Shown: in pieces, positions 12,520-23,165 of the stretch | How the letters are laid out: every line of letters begins with the position of its first letter | Position numbering within the stretch: position 1 is the first letter of the stretch | NCBI GenBank assembly: GCA_025458245.1 | Contig: JALOSW010000004.1 | Coordinates: forward strand, 1-50,294 | DNA from: Burkholderiales bacterium | GTDB taxonomy: Bacteria > Pseudomonadota > Gammaproteobacteria > Burkholderiales > SG8-39 | Direction: 5' to 3' | Length of the DNA stretch: 50,294 nucleotides | Notes under the pieces: model-generated | What the model saw: only the letters and a program-made list of their open reading frames with translations | The model's database searches: none | What the model was told of the DNA's origin: nothing | Made by a program: the position numbers and the translations under genes

Positions 12520-13056
12520 CTACTTTGCGGCCTTGGAGTCGTCCAGGGCCTTGATCACTTTCTCGGTGATGTCGATGCGAGGGCTCGCGAACACCGCTTC
12601 CTGCAGGATCAGGTCGAACTTCTCCGACTCCGCGATCTGGCGCACGACCTTGTTGGCGCGGTCGAGCACGGCCGCGAGTTCCTCGTTCCGGCGCTGGTTG
12701 AGATCCTCGCGGAACTCCCGCTGCTTGCGCTGAAACTCGCGCGACTGCTCGCCGAGGTCGCGCTCGCGGTTGCGCCGCTCGGTATCCGACATGGTCACGG
12801 CGTTCTTCTCCATCTGCTCCTGCAGGCGCTTCAGCTGGTCGGCCAGCCGGGCAAGCTCCTGGTCGCGCTTGGAGAACTCCGCCTCGATCTTCTTCTGGGC
12901 CCGCACCGCCGGGGCCGCGTCACGGAGGATGCGATCGAGGTTGACGAAACCGACCTTGAAATCGGATTGGGCCATCGCTGCCGGCGCGGCGAGGCACGCG
13001 AGCGCAAGCGCGAAGAATCTCAGGTACTTCAACGGGCTCAAATCAGTCTCCTGCAA
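12520..13056 (-). CDS. skp: OmpH/Skp family outer membrane chaperone
   Basis: Signal peptide and [28 protein letters not shown], coiled-coil; between bamA and lpxD. Confidence 0.9.
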   Translation of the reverse strand: MQETDLSPLKYLRFFALALACLAAPAAMAQSDFKVGFVNLDRILRDAAPAVRAQKKIEAEFSKRDQELARLADQLKRLQEQMEKNAVTMSDTERRNRERDLGEQSREFQRKQREFREDLNQRRNEELAAVLDRANKVVRQIAESEKFDLILQEAVFASPRIDITEKVIKALDDSKAAK

Positions 13057-13071
13057 ATGTCCCGGCCGCGC

Positions 13072-15360
13072 TCAGAACTGCTGGCCGAAGGTGAACTGGA
13101 ACCGCTGGATCCGGTCGCCCTCCTGCTCGTTGAGCGGCTGCGCGAGGAAAAGGCGCAGGGGTCCGAAGGGCGAGTTCCAGCCGAACGACAAGCCGGCAGA
13201 ATAGCGGAATCCGCCGACGTCCGACAGATTCTGCCCGGCGATGTCCGGGTTCCAGACCTGACCGACGTCGAAAAAGACTCCGAGCCGGACCGAACGATCC
13301 TGCGCCAGGCCCGGCATCGGGAACAGGATCTCCGCATTGCCGACCGCTCTACGGATGCCGCCCAGAACGCCGCCGGCCGCGTCCTGCGGACCGAGAGAGC
13401 TCTGCTCGAAGCCGCGCACGGACGAGACGCCGCCCGCATAGTAGTTCTTGTAGAAGGGCAACTGCCCGTCGCTGTATCCGCCGGCCCAACCGACCTCGCC
13501 GTTCAACCGCAGGGTGAAGATGTCGGTGATCGGGTACCACCATTGCAGCTGGTAGGTCGCCTTGTAGTAGCGCTGGTCGAGAACGGGCAGCGTCACCTCG
13601 CCGAGCGCACGGCTCACGACGCCGGTCGTCGTCCAGACCGCGCTGTCGCGCGTGTCCCGCGTCCAGTTCGCCGTTGCGATGAGCGCCTGGGTAGAGTCGC
13701 CGAATTCATTGACGTAATTGATGTACTGCGGCGGGCTGTTGTCGAACGTGGTGAGCGACACCTGCTCGTACTGGAGGCCGAAGCCGATGCGGTCGACCTC
13801 GGTCACCGGGTAGCCGAAGCGCACGCCGCCGCCCAAGGTATCGGAGATGTAGGGCGCCAACGACAGCGTCGTCGCGTCGAATCGCCGGCTGAAGGCGTCG
13901 AAACCCGCGCTGACACCGTCGACGGTGAAGTACGGGTTCGTGTAGGAGAGCGAGTAGACGCGGTTCACCGAGCCGCTGCTCACCTGCGCCTGGAGCACTT
14001 TGCCCGTGCCCAGGAAGTTGGTTTGCGCCACCGATCCCGAGAGAATCAGGCCGTCCGAGCTCGAGTAGCCGAGCCCGAAGAGCAGGTTGCCGGTCGGCTT
14101 CTCCTTGACGCGCACGGTGACGTCGACCTGATCGGTCGTTCCCGGAACCGGCTCGGTCTCCAGGCTGGTCTCGCTGAAGTAGCCGGTGCGGTCCAGGCGC
14201 CGCTTGGAGGCCTGGAGCTTCTGGCCGTCGTAGAACGAGCTCTCGAGCTGCCGGAGTTCGCGGCGGACCACCTCGTCGCGCGTTCGCGTATTGCCCACGA
14301 TGGTGATCCGGCGCACGTAGACGCGCCGGCCGGGGTCGACCATGATCGTGAACGAGACGGTGCGCTTCTCCTTGTCGATGTCCGGCACCGCGTTGGCGTT
14401 CGCGAACGCGTAGCCGTCGTTGCCGAGCCGCTCGTTGATCGCCTTGGTGCTGTCCGCGAGCTTCGCCCGCGAGAACGGCTCGCCGGGGCGGATCTGCACG
14501 AGGCGCTCGAGCTCGGCCTGGGGCACGACGAAGTCGCCGGCGAGCTTCACGCCGGACACCGTGTATTTCTCGCCCTCGGTGATGTTGATGGTGATGTAGA
14601 TGTCGCGCTTGTCCGGCGTGATCGACACCTGGGTCGAGTCGATGTTGAAATCGAGAAAGCCGCGATTGAGGTAGAACGAACGCAGACCCTCGAGGTCCGC
14701 CTGCAGCTTCTGCCGGGAGTACTGGTCGTTCTTGGTGTACCAGGTGATCCAGCCCGGCGTGGTCAGCGTGAACTGCTTGAGCAGTTCGCTCTCGGGGAAC
14801 GTGCGGTTGCCGACGATGTTGATCGACGCGATCTTCGCGACGTCGCCCTCGTCGATGGTGAAGTTGATCCCGACGCGGTTGCGGTCGAGCGGCGTGACGG
14901 TGGTCGTGACCGTGACGCCGTAACGGCCGCGGCTCAGGTACTGTTTCTTGATCTCCTGCTCGGCGGTCTCGAGCGTCGCGCGGTCGAACGTGCGGCCTTC
15001 GGCGATGCCGGCCTCGCGCAGGGCTTTCTTGACGTCCTCTTCCTTGAAGTCCTTCATCCCCACGAAGTCGATCTGCGCGATCGCGGGACGCTCCTCGACG
15101 ATGACGACGAGGACGCCCTTCTCGTTCTCGAGGCGGACGTCGCGGAAGAAGCCGGTGGCGAAGAGCGCCTTGATGGCCGTCTGCGCCTTCTCCTCGGTCA
15201 TGGTCTCGCCGACCTTGACCGGGAGGTAGCTGAAGATGGTGCCGGCCTCGATGCGCTGGATGCCCTCTACGCGAATGTCGCGGACGGTAAAGGGGTCGAA
15301 GGCCCACGCGCTGCGCGCGATGACGGCACACACGACCGCCGCGAGGACGCGTTTCCTCAT
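13072..15360 (-). CDS. bamA: outer membrane protein assembly factor BamA
   Basis: POTRA domains (FTVRDIRVEGIQRIEAGTIFSYLPVKVG) and Omp85 barrel, VSSVRGFEQSSLGP, terminal FQFTFGQQF. Confidence 0.96.
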   Translation of the reverse strand: MRKRVLAAVVCAVIARSAWAFDPFTVRDIRVEGIQRIEAGTIFSYLPVKVGETMTEEKAQTAIKALFATGFFRDVRLENEKGVLVVIVEERPAIAQIDFVGMKDFKEEDVKKALREAGIAEGRTFDRATLETAEQEIKKQYLSRGRYGVTVTTTVTPLDRNRVGINFTIDEGDVAKIASINIVGNRTFPESELLKQFTLTTPGWITWYTKNDQYSRQKLQADLEGLRSFYLNRGFLDFNIDSTQVSITPDKRDIYITINITEGEKYTVSGVKLAGDFVVPQAELERLVQIRPGEPFSRAKLADSTKAINERLGNDGYAFANANAVPDIDKEKRTVSFTIMVDPGRRVYVRRITIVGNTRTRDEVVRRELRQLESSFYDGQKLQASKRRLDRTGYFSETSLETEPVPGTTDQVDVTVRVKEKPTGNLLFGLGYSSSDGLILSGSVAQTNFLGTGKVLQAQVSSGSVNRVYSLSYTNPYFTVDGVSAGFDAFSRRFDATTLSLAPYISDTLGGGVRFGYPVTEVDRIGFGLQYEQVSLTTFDNSPPQYINYVNEFGDSTQALIATANWTRDTRDSAVWTTTGVVSRALGEVTLPVLDQRYYKATYQLQWWYPITDIFTLRLNGEVGWAGGYSDGQLPFYKNYYAGGVSSVRGFEQSSLGPQDAAGGVLGGIRRAVGNAEILFPMPGLAQDRSVRLGVFFDVGQVWNPDIAGQNLSDVGGFRYSAGLSFGWNSPFGPLRLFLAQPLNEQEGDRIQRFQFTFGQQF

Positions 15361-15369
15361 CTTGCGGGA

Positions 15370-16734
15370 TTAGCCCGAGAGAAGCCGGTTGATGTCGTTA
15401 TAAAAGGCGAAGGCCATCAGGAAGAGCAGCAGCGTCAGACCGACGCGCTGTCCGAGCTCCATCGCGCGCTCGGACACCGGACTTCCCTTCACGACCTCGG
15501 CGAAATAATACATCAGGTGCCCCCCATCGAGTAAGGGGATCGGCAGCAGGTTGAGCACGCCGAGGCTGATCGAGATGAGTGCGATGAAGGAGAGATACGG
15601 GCCGAGCCCGACCTGCGCCGCCTGCCCCGCGTAGTCGGCGATCGTCACCGGCCCCGAGAGATTGCGCCACGACAGCTCGCCCGTCACCATCTTCCAGAGC
15701 ATGCGCAGGCTGAACACCGACATGTCCCATGTCTTCACGGTCGCGGCGAAGAGTGCCTCTGCGGGGCCATAGCGCACTTCTACGACGAGGTCCCGAAGGG
15801 CGTCGCGATCCACCAGCGGCGCCGCCCCGATGCGGCCGATCCGCTCGCCCTCCTTGCCCGCCGCCTCGGGCGTGACCACCACTTCGCGTTCCGTACCGTC
15901 GGCAACCACCGCGAGGCGGAGCCGCTTTCCCGCACTCGCGCGCACGACGCCGACGAAGTCGTCCCACGAATCGACAGGATCGCCGTCGACGGCCGCGATG
16001 CGATCGCCGCTCTTGAGGCCTGCGCCATCCGCTACGCCGCCGCTCACGACCCGGCCGATTACGGGCGCCATTGCCGGCCGGAAAAGCCGCAGCCCGAGCG
16101 CCGTCAGCACGTCGCCCTCGACCTGCTCGCCGTGCACGCGCGTGACGTCGAGGTCGCGCCACTGGACGTGTCCCGCAGCGTCGACGATCTCGATGCGGGC
16201 GGGTTTGCGCTCGATCGAGAGATCGAGAAGGAGCCAGCGCAGAGCCTGCCACGTTTCGATCGGCTCGCCGTTAACGCGGACGATGCGGTCGCCCGATGCG
16301 AATCCCGCGACGGCGGCCGGCGTGCCCGCATCGGGCGCGCCGACGATCGCTTTCGGCTCGGTGACGCCGCCGAGCAGCAGCACCCAGTAGATCGCGATCG
16401 CGAGCAGGAAATTCGCGATCGGCCCGGCGGCGACGATGGCGATCCGCTTGCCGACGCTCTGCCGGTTGAAGGCGCGATGGGCCTCCGCGGGATCGACCGG
16501 AGCCTCGCGCTCGTCGAGCATCTTCACGTAGCCGCCGAGCGGCAGCGCGGACACCGCCCACTCGGTCTGGTCGCGCCCGAAGCGCCGCGCCCAGAGCTGG
16601 CGCCCGAAGCCCACCGAAAAGCGCAGGACCTTGACGCCCGCAAGCTTGGCGACGAGGTAGTGACCGAGCTCGTGAAAGACGATGAGCACGCCGAGGGCGA
16701 TGATGAACGCGACGATAGTGTGCAGTAGGCTCAT
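15370..16734 (-). CDS. rseP: RIP metalloprotease RseP
   Basis: [27 protein letters not shown] domains, [13 protein letters not shown]. Confidence 0.95.
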   Translation of the reverse strand: MSLLHTIVAFIIALGVLIVFHELGHYLVAKLAGVKVLRFSVGFGRQLWARRFGRDQTEWAVSALPLGGYVKMLDEREAPVDPAEAHRAFNRQSVGKRIAIVAAGPIANFLLAIAIYWVLLLGGVTEPKAIVGAPDAGTPAAVAGFASGDRIVRVNGEPIETWQALRWLLLDLSIERKPARIEIVDAAGHVQWRDLDVTRVHGEQVEGDVLTALGLRLFRPAMAPVIGRVVSGGVADGAGLKSGDRIAAVDGDPVDSWDDFVGVVRASAGKRLRLAVVADGTEREVVVTPEAAGKEGERIGRIGAAPLVDRDALRDLVVEVRYGPAEALFAATVKTWDMSVFSLRMLWKMVTGELSWRNLSGPVTIADYAGQAAQVGLGPYLSFIALISISLGVLNLLPIPLLDGGHLMYYFAEVVKGSPVSERAMELGQRVGLTLLLFLMAFAFYNDINRLLSG

Positions 16735-17921
16735 GCTGCCCTCGCGCGCAGGGAATTCACTTCGGCGGACGCGACGGTCCGGGCGTTCCGGTCGGCTTCG
16801 AGCACGTCCTCGAGCGAGTTCGCGGCCTGCGACGGCATGCGCGCGAGAGCCGTTTCGATCACGCGCGTGATCTCGAGAAACGGCAACGTCCCGGCCAGGA
16901 ACGCCGCCACGGCGACTTCGTTCGCGGCACTGAAGGTCGCGGGCGCCGTGCCTCCGGCCGCGAGCACGCGGTAGGCGAGCGGGAGCGCCGGAAAGCGCGC
17001 GAAGTCGGGGCGCTCGAACGACAGCGTGCCGACGGCGGCGAGGTCGAGCCCGCCGACGCCGGCCTCGATCCTCTCCGGATAGGCAAGCGCCTGTGCGATC
17101 GGCGTGCGCATGTCGGGGTGGCCGAGCTGGGCGAGCACCGAGCCGTCCGCGTATTCGACCATCGAATGCACCACGCTCTGCGGGTGTACGACCACCTCGA
17201 TCCGTTCCGACGGCACGCCGAACAGCCAGTGCGCCTCGATGATCTCGAGCGCCTTGTTCATCATCGTCGCCGAGTCCACGGAGATCTTGCGGCCCATGTT
17301 CCACGTCGGATGGGCACACGCCTCGTCGGGCGTGACGCTCGCGAGCTCTGATCGGGGCCGGGTGCGGAACGGGCCGCCCGAGCCCGTGAGCAGGATGCGG
17401 CGCACGCCACCCGCGTCCAGACGTCCGGGCCGGTGCGGCGGCAGGCACTGGAAGATCGCGTTGTGCTCGCTGTCGATCGGCAGGAGCGACGCGCCCCCTT
17501 CTGCGACCGCCTGCATGAAGAGCGGCCCCGCCATCACCAGCGCTTCCTTGTTGGCCAGCAGGATCTTCTTTCCGGCCGCCGCGGCGGCAAGCGAGGATGC
17601 GAGGCCCGCCGCGCCGACGATCGCCGCCATGACGGTGTCGACGTCGTCGCTGGCGGCTACCGCGGCGAGAGCGGACGGGCCGGCAAGCACTTCACATCGC
17701 AGGCCTCGCTCACGCACGGCGCGCACAAGTTCCGCCGCTCCGACCGCGTCGGCCGCTGCGATGTACCGCGGCCGGTGCCGCGCGGCGAGTTCGACGAGGT
17801 CGGCGGCCTGACGATTCGCGGTGAGAGCCGCAACCTCGAAGCGCTCCGGATGGCGCGCGATCACGTCGAGCGTGCTGCGGCCGATGGAGCCCGTGGCGCC
17901 GAGAATCGCGACGCGCTGCAT
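16731..17921 (-). CDS. dxr: 1-deoxy-D-xylulose-5-phosphate reductoisomerase
   Basis: [26 protein letters not shown]...[14 protein letters not shown]...[30 protein letters not shown]. Confidence 0.96.
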   Translation of the reverse strand: MQRVAILGATGSIGRSTLDVIARHPERFEVAALTANRQAADLVELAARHRPRYIAAADAVGAAELVRAVRERGLRCEVLAGPSALAAVAASDDVDTVMAAIVGAAGLASSLAAAAAGKKILLANKEALVMAGPLFMQAVAEGGASLLPIDSEHNAIFQCLPPHRPGRLDAGGVRRILLTGSGGPFRTRPRSELASVTPDEACAHPTWNMGRKISVDSATMMNKALEIIEAHWLFGVPSERIEVVVHPQSVVHSMVEYADGSVLAQLGHPDMRTPIAQALAYPERIEAGVGGLDLAAVGTLSFERPDFARFPALPLAYRVLAAGGTAPATFSAANEVAVAAFLAGTLPFLEITRVIETALARMPSQAANSLEDVLEADRNARTVASAEVNSLRARAA

Positions 17922-17926
17922 TCAGG

Positions 17927-18754
17927 TCAGAGGCTCAGCACCAGCGCTGCGATCGGCAGCACGGGCGTCAGCGCATCGATGCGGTCGAGCACCCCGCCAT
18001 GTCCCGGCAGGAGCCGGCTCGAATCCTTGAGCCCGGCCTGGCGCTTCAGTGCCGACTCGAAGAGGTCGCCGAGCACGCTCGCGCCCGTCAGCGCCCAGAC
18101 GAGTGCAACGAAGGCGGCGAGCCCGGCGAGCGGAGCCGGCAGACCCGGCAGAAACGCCGGCGCAAGGGTGTGCCACAGCACCGCGTAGAGCGTCGTCGCA
18201 ATGAACGCGCCGATCACGCCCTCCCAGGATTTCCCCGGGCTCACCCTCGGAGCGAGCTTCCGCTTGCCGAATGCGCGCCCGGAAAAATAGGCGGCGATGT
18301 CGGCGATCCAGACGATCGCCATCAACAACAGCAGCGGGACGGGTCCGGCGTTGCGAAGCTGCACCAGCGCGAGGACGGTCGGAACGAGGACGATCCATCC
18401 TAGCACGAGCACCAGAGCGGGCGGCGGCGCCTGCGGGAGCCGAACGAGCCATAGGCCCGCACCGAGCGCCCAGAACAGCGCTGCAGCCGCGTAAACCGGC
18501 GTGAGCCCGGTGGCGCGCCACTCGCCGGCCGGTAGCCCACCCATCCAGGCGAGGCCCGCCGCGAGGGCTGCGCTCGAGAGCGCGTATGCAATGCGCGCCG
18601 GGGGAGCGAGGCGAGCGAATCCCGCCCACTCGTAGGCGGCCGCCCCGGCGATGCCGAGGGCGAACAGGGTCCAGCCGAATGCAGGCAGCAGAAACAGCGC
18701 ACCGAGGAATACCGCTGCAAGGACGACCGCGGTAACGACCCGGGTCTTGAGCAT
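17927..18754 (-). CDS. cdsA: phosphatidate cytidylyltransferase
   Basis: Polytopic membrane protein; APRVSPGKSWEGVIGAF...SVLGDLFESALKRQAGLKDSSRLLPGHGGVLDRIDALTPVLP. Confidence 0.94.
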   Translation of the reverse strand: MLKTRVVTAVVLAAVFLGALFLLPAFGWTLFALGIAGAAAYEWAGFARLAPPARIAYALSSAALAAGLAWMGGLPAGEWRATGLTPVYAAAALFWALGAGLWLVRLPQAPPPALVLVLGWIVLVPTVLALVQLRNAGPVPLLLLMAIVWIADIAAYFSGRAFGKRKLAPRVSPGKSWEGVIGAFIATTLYAVLWHTLAPAFLPGLPAPLAGLAAFVALVWALTGASVLGDLFESALKRQAGLKDSSRLLPGHGGVLDRIDALTPVLPIAALVLSL

Positions 18755-18769
18755 CGGCGGCCGGTTGCC

Positions 18770-19576
18770 TCAGGCGAGGCGCCGATGCGATGCCGTTTCG
18801 CCGGCGGAGACCGCAGGGTCTGCCGGGCGCGGGGCGTCGCCGAGCTGCTCGCTCGTGCGCCCGAATCGCCGCTCACGCGACGCGTACGACGCGATCGCGG
18901 CGTCGAGCGCAGCGGCGTCGAAGTCGGGCCAGAGGGTGTCGGTGAAGAAGAGCTCGGTGTAGGCGAGGTGCCACAGCAGGAAATTCGAGATGCGCTCTTC
19001 CCCGCCGGTGCGAATGAAAAGGTCCGGCTCGGGGGCGTAGTTGAGCGCGAGATACGGCACGAGATCGGCCTCCTCGTAACGCCCCGCGTTCTCGGGATGC
19101 GCCGCCACGAGCCGGTTCATTGCCTGCAGGAGATCCCAGCGGCCGCCGTAGTTGGCGGCGATCGTCAGGGTGAGCCGATCGTTCACCGCCGTGGACGCCT
19201 CGGCTTCCCGCACGAGATCGACGATCTTCTCGCCGAACGGCTCGAGATTGCCGATGACGCGGAGCCGGATGCCGTTGCGCCGCAGCTTCTCGACTTCCTG
19301 CTCGAGGGCAGTGCGAAACAACTGCTGCAGCACGGACACCTCGTCGGCCGGCCTGCGCCAATTCTCCGAGCTGAACGCGAACAGGGTCAGATAGCCGATG
19401 CCCCGCTCCGCACAGGCTCGGATCACGTCGCGAACCGTTTCGACGCCCCGCCGATGGCCGGCCACGCGCGGCAGGAAACGTTGCTTCGCCCAGCGCCCGT
19501 TTCCATCCATGATGATGGCGAGGTGCCGCGGGACGGCGGTCGCCTTGGGAATCTCGCGGGTCGAGCTCGTGAACAT
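18770..19576 (-). CDS. uppS: isoprenyl transferase (undecaprenyl diphosphate synthase)
   Basis: [32 protein letters not shown]...[14 protein letters not shown]...[18 protein letters not shown]. Confidence 0.95.
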   Translation of the reverse strand: MFTSSTREIPKATAVPRHLAIIMDGNGRWAKQRFLPRVAGHRRGVETVRDVIRACAERGIGYLTLFAFSSENWRRPADEVSVLQQLFRTALEQEVEKLRRNGIRLRVIGNLEPFGEKIVDLVREAEASTAVNDRLTLTIAANYGGRWDLLQAMNRLVAAHPENAGRYEEADLVPYLALNYAPEPDLFIRTGGEERISNFLLWHLAYTELFFTDTLWPDFDAAALDAAIASYASRERRFGRTSEQLGDAPRPADPAVSAGETASHRRLA

Positions 19577-19584
19577 CGCGGCGC

Positions 19585-20145
19585 TCAAACGGCGAGCAGA
19601 TCCGCTTCTTTCTGCTGCAGGATCTTGTCCACCTCGGCCACGTAGCGGTCGGTGAGCTTCTGGACCTCGTCCTGCGCGCGCCGCTCGTCGTCCTCGGAGG
19701 TCTCCTTGGACTTGAGCAGCTCCTTGAGGTGGTGGTTCGCGTCGCGGCGCAGGTTGCGGATCGCCACGCGTGCGTTCTCGCCTTCGTGCTTCACCACCTT
19801 GATCAGCTCGCGGCGGCGCTCCTCGGTCAGAGCCGGCATCGGCACGCGCACGAGGTCGCCCTGCACGGCCGGGTTGAGGCCGAGGTCGGAGTCGCGGATG
19901 GCCTTCTCGACGGCGGGGACCATCTTCTTCTCCCAGGGCGTCACGGCGATGGTGCGTGCGTCGGCAAGCGTGACGTTCGCCACCTGCGGGACCGGCGTCG
20001 GCGAGCCGTAGTAGTCGACCATCACGTGATCGAGAATCCCCGTGTGCGCGCGGCCGGTGCGGATCTTCGCGAGGTCGTGCTTGAGCGCCTCGACCGACTT
20101 CTGCATTTTCTGCTCGGTGCTTTTCTTGATCTCCGCGATCTTCAT
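19585..20145 (-). CDS. frr: ribosome recycling factor
   Basis: [51 protein letters not shown]. Confidence 0.97.
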   Translation of the reverse strand: MKIAEIKKSTEQKMQKSVEALKHDLAKIRTGRAHTGILDHVMVDYYGSPTPVPQVANVTLADARTIAVTPWEKKMVPAVEKAIRDSDLGLNPAVQGDLVRVPMPALTEERRRELIKVVKHEGENARVAIRNLRRDANHHLKELLKSKETSEDDERRAQDEVQKLTDRYVAEVDKILQQKEADLLAV

Positions 20146-20166
20146 CGTCTCCTCCTTCTGCGCGCC

Positions 20167-20883
20167 TCAGACGTGGACGAGCGTGCCCTCGTCCTCGCCC
20201 AGCACCACCCGCTTGAGGGCGCCCGCCTTGAAAATGCTGAACACCGTGACCGGCAGCTTCTGGTCGCGGCACAGCGCGAACGCGGTGGCGTCCATGACCT
20301 TGAGATCCTGCCGGATCGCCTCGTCGAAGGTGATCCGGGCATAGCGACGCGCGTCGGGATCCTTCATCGGGTCGGCGGAGTACACGCCGTCGACCTTCGT
20401 CGCCTTGAGCACGATCTCCGCGCCGATCTCGCTGCCGCGCAGCGCCGCGGCGGTATCGGTCGTGAAGAACGGGTTGCCGGTTCCCGCTGCGAACACCACC
20501 ACCTTCCCCTCTTCGAGGTAGCGGATCGCCTTCGGGCGGATGTACGGCTCGACGACCTGCTCGACGTTGATCGCCGACTGCACGCGCGCGTTGAGGCCCT
20601 TCTGTCGCATCACGTCCGCCAGCGCCAACGAGTTCATGATGGTCGCCAGCATGCCCATGTAGTCGGCGGTGGCACGGTCCATCCCCGCCGCACCGAGGGC
20701 CACGCCCCGGAAGATATTGCCGCCGCCGATGACCACGCCGATCTCGACGCCGAGCGCGGCGACCTGCGCGATCTCGCCGACGATGCGCTCCAGCGTCGTT
20801 CGGTTGATGCCGAACGGGTCTTCACCCATCAGCGCCTCGCCCGAGAGCTTCAGGAGGATCCGCTTGTAACGGGTATCGGCCAT
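20167..20883 (-). CDS. pyrH: UMP kinase
   Basis: [33 protein letters not shown]...[11 protein letters not shown]. Confidence 0.97.
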   Translation of the reverse strand: MADTRYKRILLKLSGEALMGEDPFGINRTTLERIVGEIAQVAALGVEIGVVIGGGNIFRGVALGAAGMDRATADYMGMLATIMNSLALADVMRQKGLNARVQSAINVEQVVEPYIRPKAIRYLEEGKVVVFAAGTGNPFFTTDTAAALRGSEIGAEIVLKATKVDGVYSADPMKDPDARRYARITFDEAIRQDLKVMDATAFALCRDQKLPVTVFSIFKAGALKRVVLGEDEGTLVHV

Positions 20884-20902
20884 GTCGGCGCTCGCGCGAG
20901 GA

Positions 20903-21787
20903 TCAGCGGGCGCCGCTCGCCGCGGCCTGTGCCATCACCTCTGCGGCAAAGTCCGTCTGCTTCTTCTCGATGCCTTCGCCGACGACGAAGAACCGGTAGC
21001 CGCGGAGCTTCGACTTCCTCGCCGCCAACATCTTCTCGACGGTGAGCTTGTCGTCCTTGACGAACGGCTGGCCGAGAAGGGTGATGTCCGCGAGGAACTT
21101 GTTCAGGCCGCCCTCGACCATCTTGGCTGCGATCTCGGCGGGCTTGCCCGACTCCTTCGCGCGCGCCTCGAGCACCGCACGCTCGCGTGCGAGCACGTCC
21201 GCGTCGACCTCGGCCTTCGACATGAACTGGGGCTTCGCGAACGCGATGTGCATCGCGACGTCCTTACCGACCTCGTCGTCGCCCTCGAATTCGACGGTCA
21301 CCCCGATCTTCGCCCCGTGCAGATACTGCGCGAGCTTGGCATCGGTCTGGATGCGGGCGAAGCGCCGGATCGCCATGTTCTCGCCGATCTTCTGCACCAG
21401 CGCCTGCCGGCGGTTCTCGACCGTCTCCCCGCCGAGAGAAAGCGCGCTGAGCGCCGCGACGTCCGCGGGGTTGGCCTTGGCCACGAGCTCGGCGAGCGCC
21501 TTGGCGAACGCGATGAAGTCCTCGTTCTTCGCCACGAAATCGGTCTCGCTGTTCAGCTCCACCATCGCGGCGAGCTTTCCGTCCGGAGATACGAACGCCC
21601 CGATCACGCCTTCGGAGGCGACGCGGGCCGCGGCCTTGCTCGCCTTCGCGCCGCTTCTCACGCGGAGGATGTCCTCGGCCTTCTTCAGGTCGCCGCCCGC
21701 TTCTTCAAGCGCGCGCTTGCACTCCATCATGCCGAGTCCGGTGAGCTCGCGAAGCTCCTTGACCATGCCGGCGGTGATCTCTGCCAT
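20903..21787 (-). CDS. tsf: translation elongation factor Ts
   Basis: [42 protein letters not shown]. Confidence 0.97.
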   Translation of the reverse strand: MAEITAGMVKELRELTGLGMMECKRALEEAGGDLKKAEDILRVRSGAKASKAAARVASEGVIGAFVSPDGKLAAMVELNSETDFVAKNEDFIAFAKALAELVAKANPADVAALSALSLGGETVENRRQALVQKIGENMAIRRFARIQTDAKLAQYLHGAKIGVTVEFEGDDEVGKDVAMHIAFAKPQFMSKAEVDADVLARERAVLEARAKESGKPAEIAAKMVEGGLNKFLADITLLGQPFVKDDKLTVEKMLAARKSKLRGYRFFVVGEGIEKKQTDFAAEVMAQAAASGAR

Positions 21788-21814
21788 TCAACTGCTCCCA
21801 GCGGTAAAACGTTC

Positions 21815-21842
21815 AAAAAAAGGGGCGTTGCGCGCCCCTTTT
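21815..21842. terminator. bidirectional intrinsic terminator-like hairpin between rpsB and tsf
   Basis: AAAAAAA-GGGGCG-TTGCG-CGCCCC-TTTT: perfect 6-bp GC stem flanked by A and T tracts. Confidence 0.7.
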
Positions 21843-21864
21843 CGTTGGTGCGGCGAGCGCGACG

Positions 21865-22617
21865 TCAGGCCGACGCCTCGTCCTCTTCCTCGACCTCGAC
21901 GAACTCGTCCGAGGCCGCGCCCAGGATTTCGGTGAGCGTCTGGCTGCGGCCCTCGAGTACCGCGTCGGCGACGCCGCGGGCGTAAAGCCGAATTGCACGG
22001 CTCGAGTCGTCGTTGCCCGGAATCACGTGCGTGACGCCGTCGGGGGAGTTGTTCGTGTCGACGACGCCGATCACCGGGATGCCGAGTTTCTTGGCTTCGG
22101 CGACGGCACCTTTCTGGTAGCCCACGTCGATGATGAATAGCGCGTCGGGAAGACCGTCCAGGCTCTTGATGCCGCCGAGGCTGCGGTCGAGCTTCTCCAG
22201 CTCGCGCTGGAAGGAAAGCCCCTCCTTCTTGGACATGCGCTCGACGGTGCCGTCGGCGACCATCGCTTCCATTTCACGCAGCCGCTTGATCGACTGCTTG
22301 ACCGTCTTGAAGTTGGTGAGCATGCCGCCGAGCCAACGGTAGTCGACGTACGGCACGCCGGCGCGGCTCGCCTCTTCCTTGACGATCTCGCGCGCCTGGC
22401 GCTTCGTGCCGACGAACAGAATCGTCCCCTTGTTCCCCGCGAGCTGGCGCACGAACTTGAGCGCCTCCTGATACATCATCATCGTCTGCTCGAGATTGAT
22501 GATGTGAATGCGGTTGCGGTGACCGAAGATATAGGGGGCCATCTTCGGGTTCCAGAAGCGGGTCTGGTGTCCGAAATGGACCCCCGCCTCCAGCATCTGA
22601 CGCATCGTGACGGACAT
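21865..22617 (-). CDS. rpsB: 30S ribosomal protein S2
   Basis: [45 protein letters not shown]; the upstream 11-aa ORF extension is likely 5' UTR. Confidence 0.96.
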   Translation of the reverse strand: MSVTMRQMLEAGVHFGHQTRFWNPKMAPYIFGHRNRIHIINLEQTMMMYQEALKFVRQLAGNKGTILFVGTKRQAREIVKEEASRAGVPYVDYRWLGGMLTNFKTVKQSIKRLREMEAMVADGTVERMSKKEGLSFQRELEKLDRSLGGIKSLDGLPDALFIIDVGYQKGAVAEAKKLGIPVIGVVDTNNSPDGVTHVIPGNDDSSRAIRLYARGVADAVLEGRSQTLTEILGAASDEFVEVEEEDEASA

Positions 22618-22728
22618 CGGAACTCTCCGGTTAGGGTTATCGATCGCCATCCCGACCCAAGAACCCTTGCGGGCACCCTAACGGGGGGATGGGAGATTTT
22701 GCCCAAGCACTTGTCGGGCAAGCCCAAA

Positions 22729-22758
22729 ATGATACCACGACCGTCCCGCCCGATTCAA
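22729..22758 (-). promoter_or_regulatory. putative sigma70 promoter of rpsB
   Basis: Minus strand TTGAAT - 18 nt - TATCAT with extended -10 (TGGTATCAT). Confidence 0.5.
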
Positions 22759-22782
22759 ACTTCCGGGCCGCGGGCGAACGGG

Positions 22783-22799
22783 CTGGGAGGGGCTCCCAG
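22783..22799. repeat. short inverted repeat CTGGGAG-GGG-CTCCCAG
   Basis: Perfect 7-bp stem, 3-nt loop, in the rpsB/map intergenic region. Confidence 0.5.
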
Positions 22800-22924
22800 T
22801 CGACGCGGCGGCGCGGGTTGCGGTCCGGCCAGGCCGCGTCCTGCGTTCCATCTACCGCGGCGCCAGCTCGCAACGCGCGGTGCAGCCGAACTTCGGAGGC
22901 GAACCGCGGTGCCCAAGTCCGGAA

Positions 22925-22975
22925 CGGCGCGCTGCCCGCACCCCCTGCTTCGCAGGCACCGAGTCCGCGCGCCGG
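22925..22975. repeat. 51-bp palindromic direct repeat, copy 1
   Basis: CGGCGCGCTGCCCGCACCCCCTGCTTCGCAGGCACCGAGTCCGCGCGCCGG; identical to 23060..23110; outer arms CGGCGCGC/GCGCGCCG and inner hairpin CCTGC-TTC-GCAGG. Confidence 0.9.
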
Positions 22976-23059
22976 CGTCTCCCAGTCCCGACCTGACGGA
23001 CGGAACCGTCTTGCGCGATACGCCCCGCCGAGCCGACCCGCCCCGGCCCCGACGCCGGA

Positions 23060-23110
23060 CGGCGCGCTGCCCGCACCCCCTGCTTCGCAGGCACCGAGTC
23101 CGCGCGCCGG
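23060..23110. repeat. 51-bp palindromic direct repeat, copy 2
   Basis: Exact match to 22925..22975, 135 bp period. Confidence 0.9.
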
Positions 23111-23111
23111 T

Positions 23112-23140
23112 TTGCCTCGACCGTAGGCTTGCCTTATTCT
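23112..23140 (+). promoter_or_regulatory. putative promoter of map
   Basis: TTGCCT - 17 nt - TATTCT, 25 nt upstream of the map ATG, abutting repeat copy 2. Confidence 0.4.
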
Positions 23141-23165
23141 CGTCTCCCTTTTTGCAGGCAAATTC

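Noticed and set aside
13072-15360. Frameshift or domain loss in bamA
   Set aside because: The reading frame is continuous from signal peptide through POTRA domains to a normal terminal FQFTFGQQF barrel strand.
12208-15534. 1108-aa plus-strand ORF across lpxD-skp-bamA
   Set aside because: Antisense to three confident genes; low-complexity D/R/V/L-rich translation typical of the complementary frame in GC-rich DNA.
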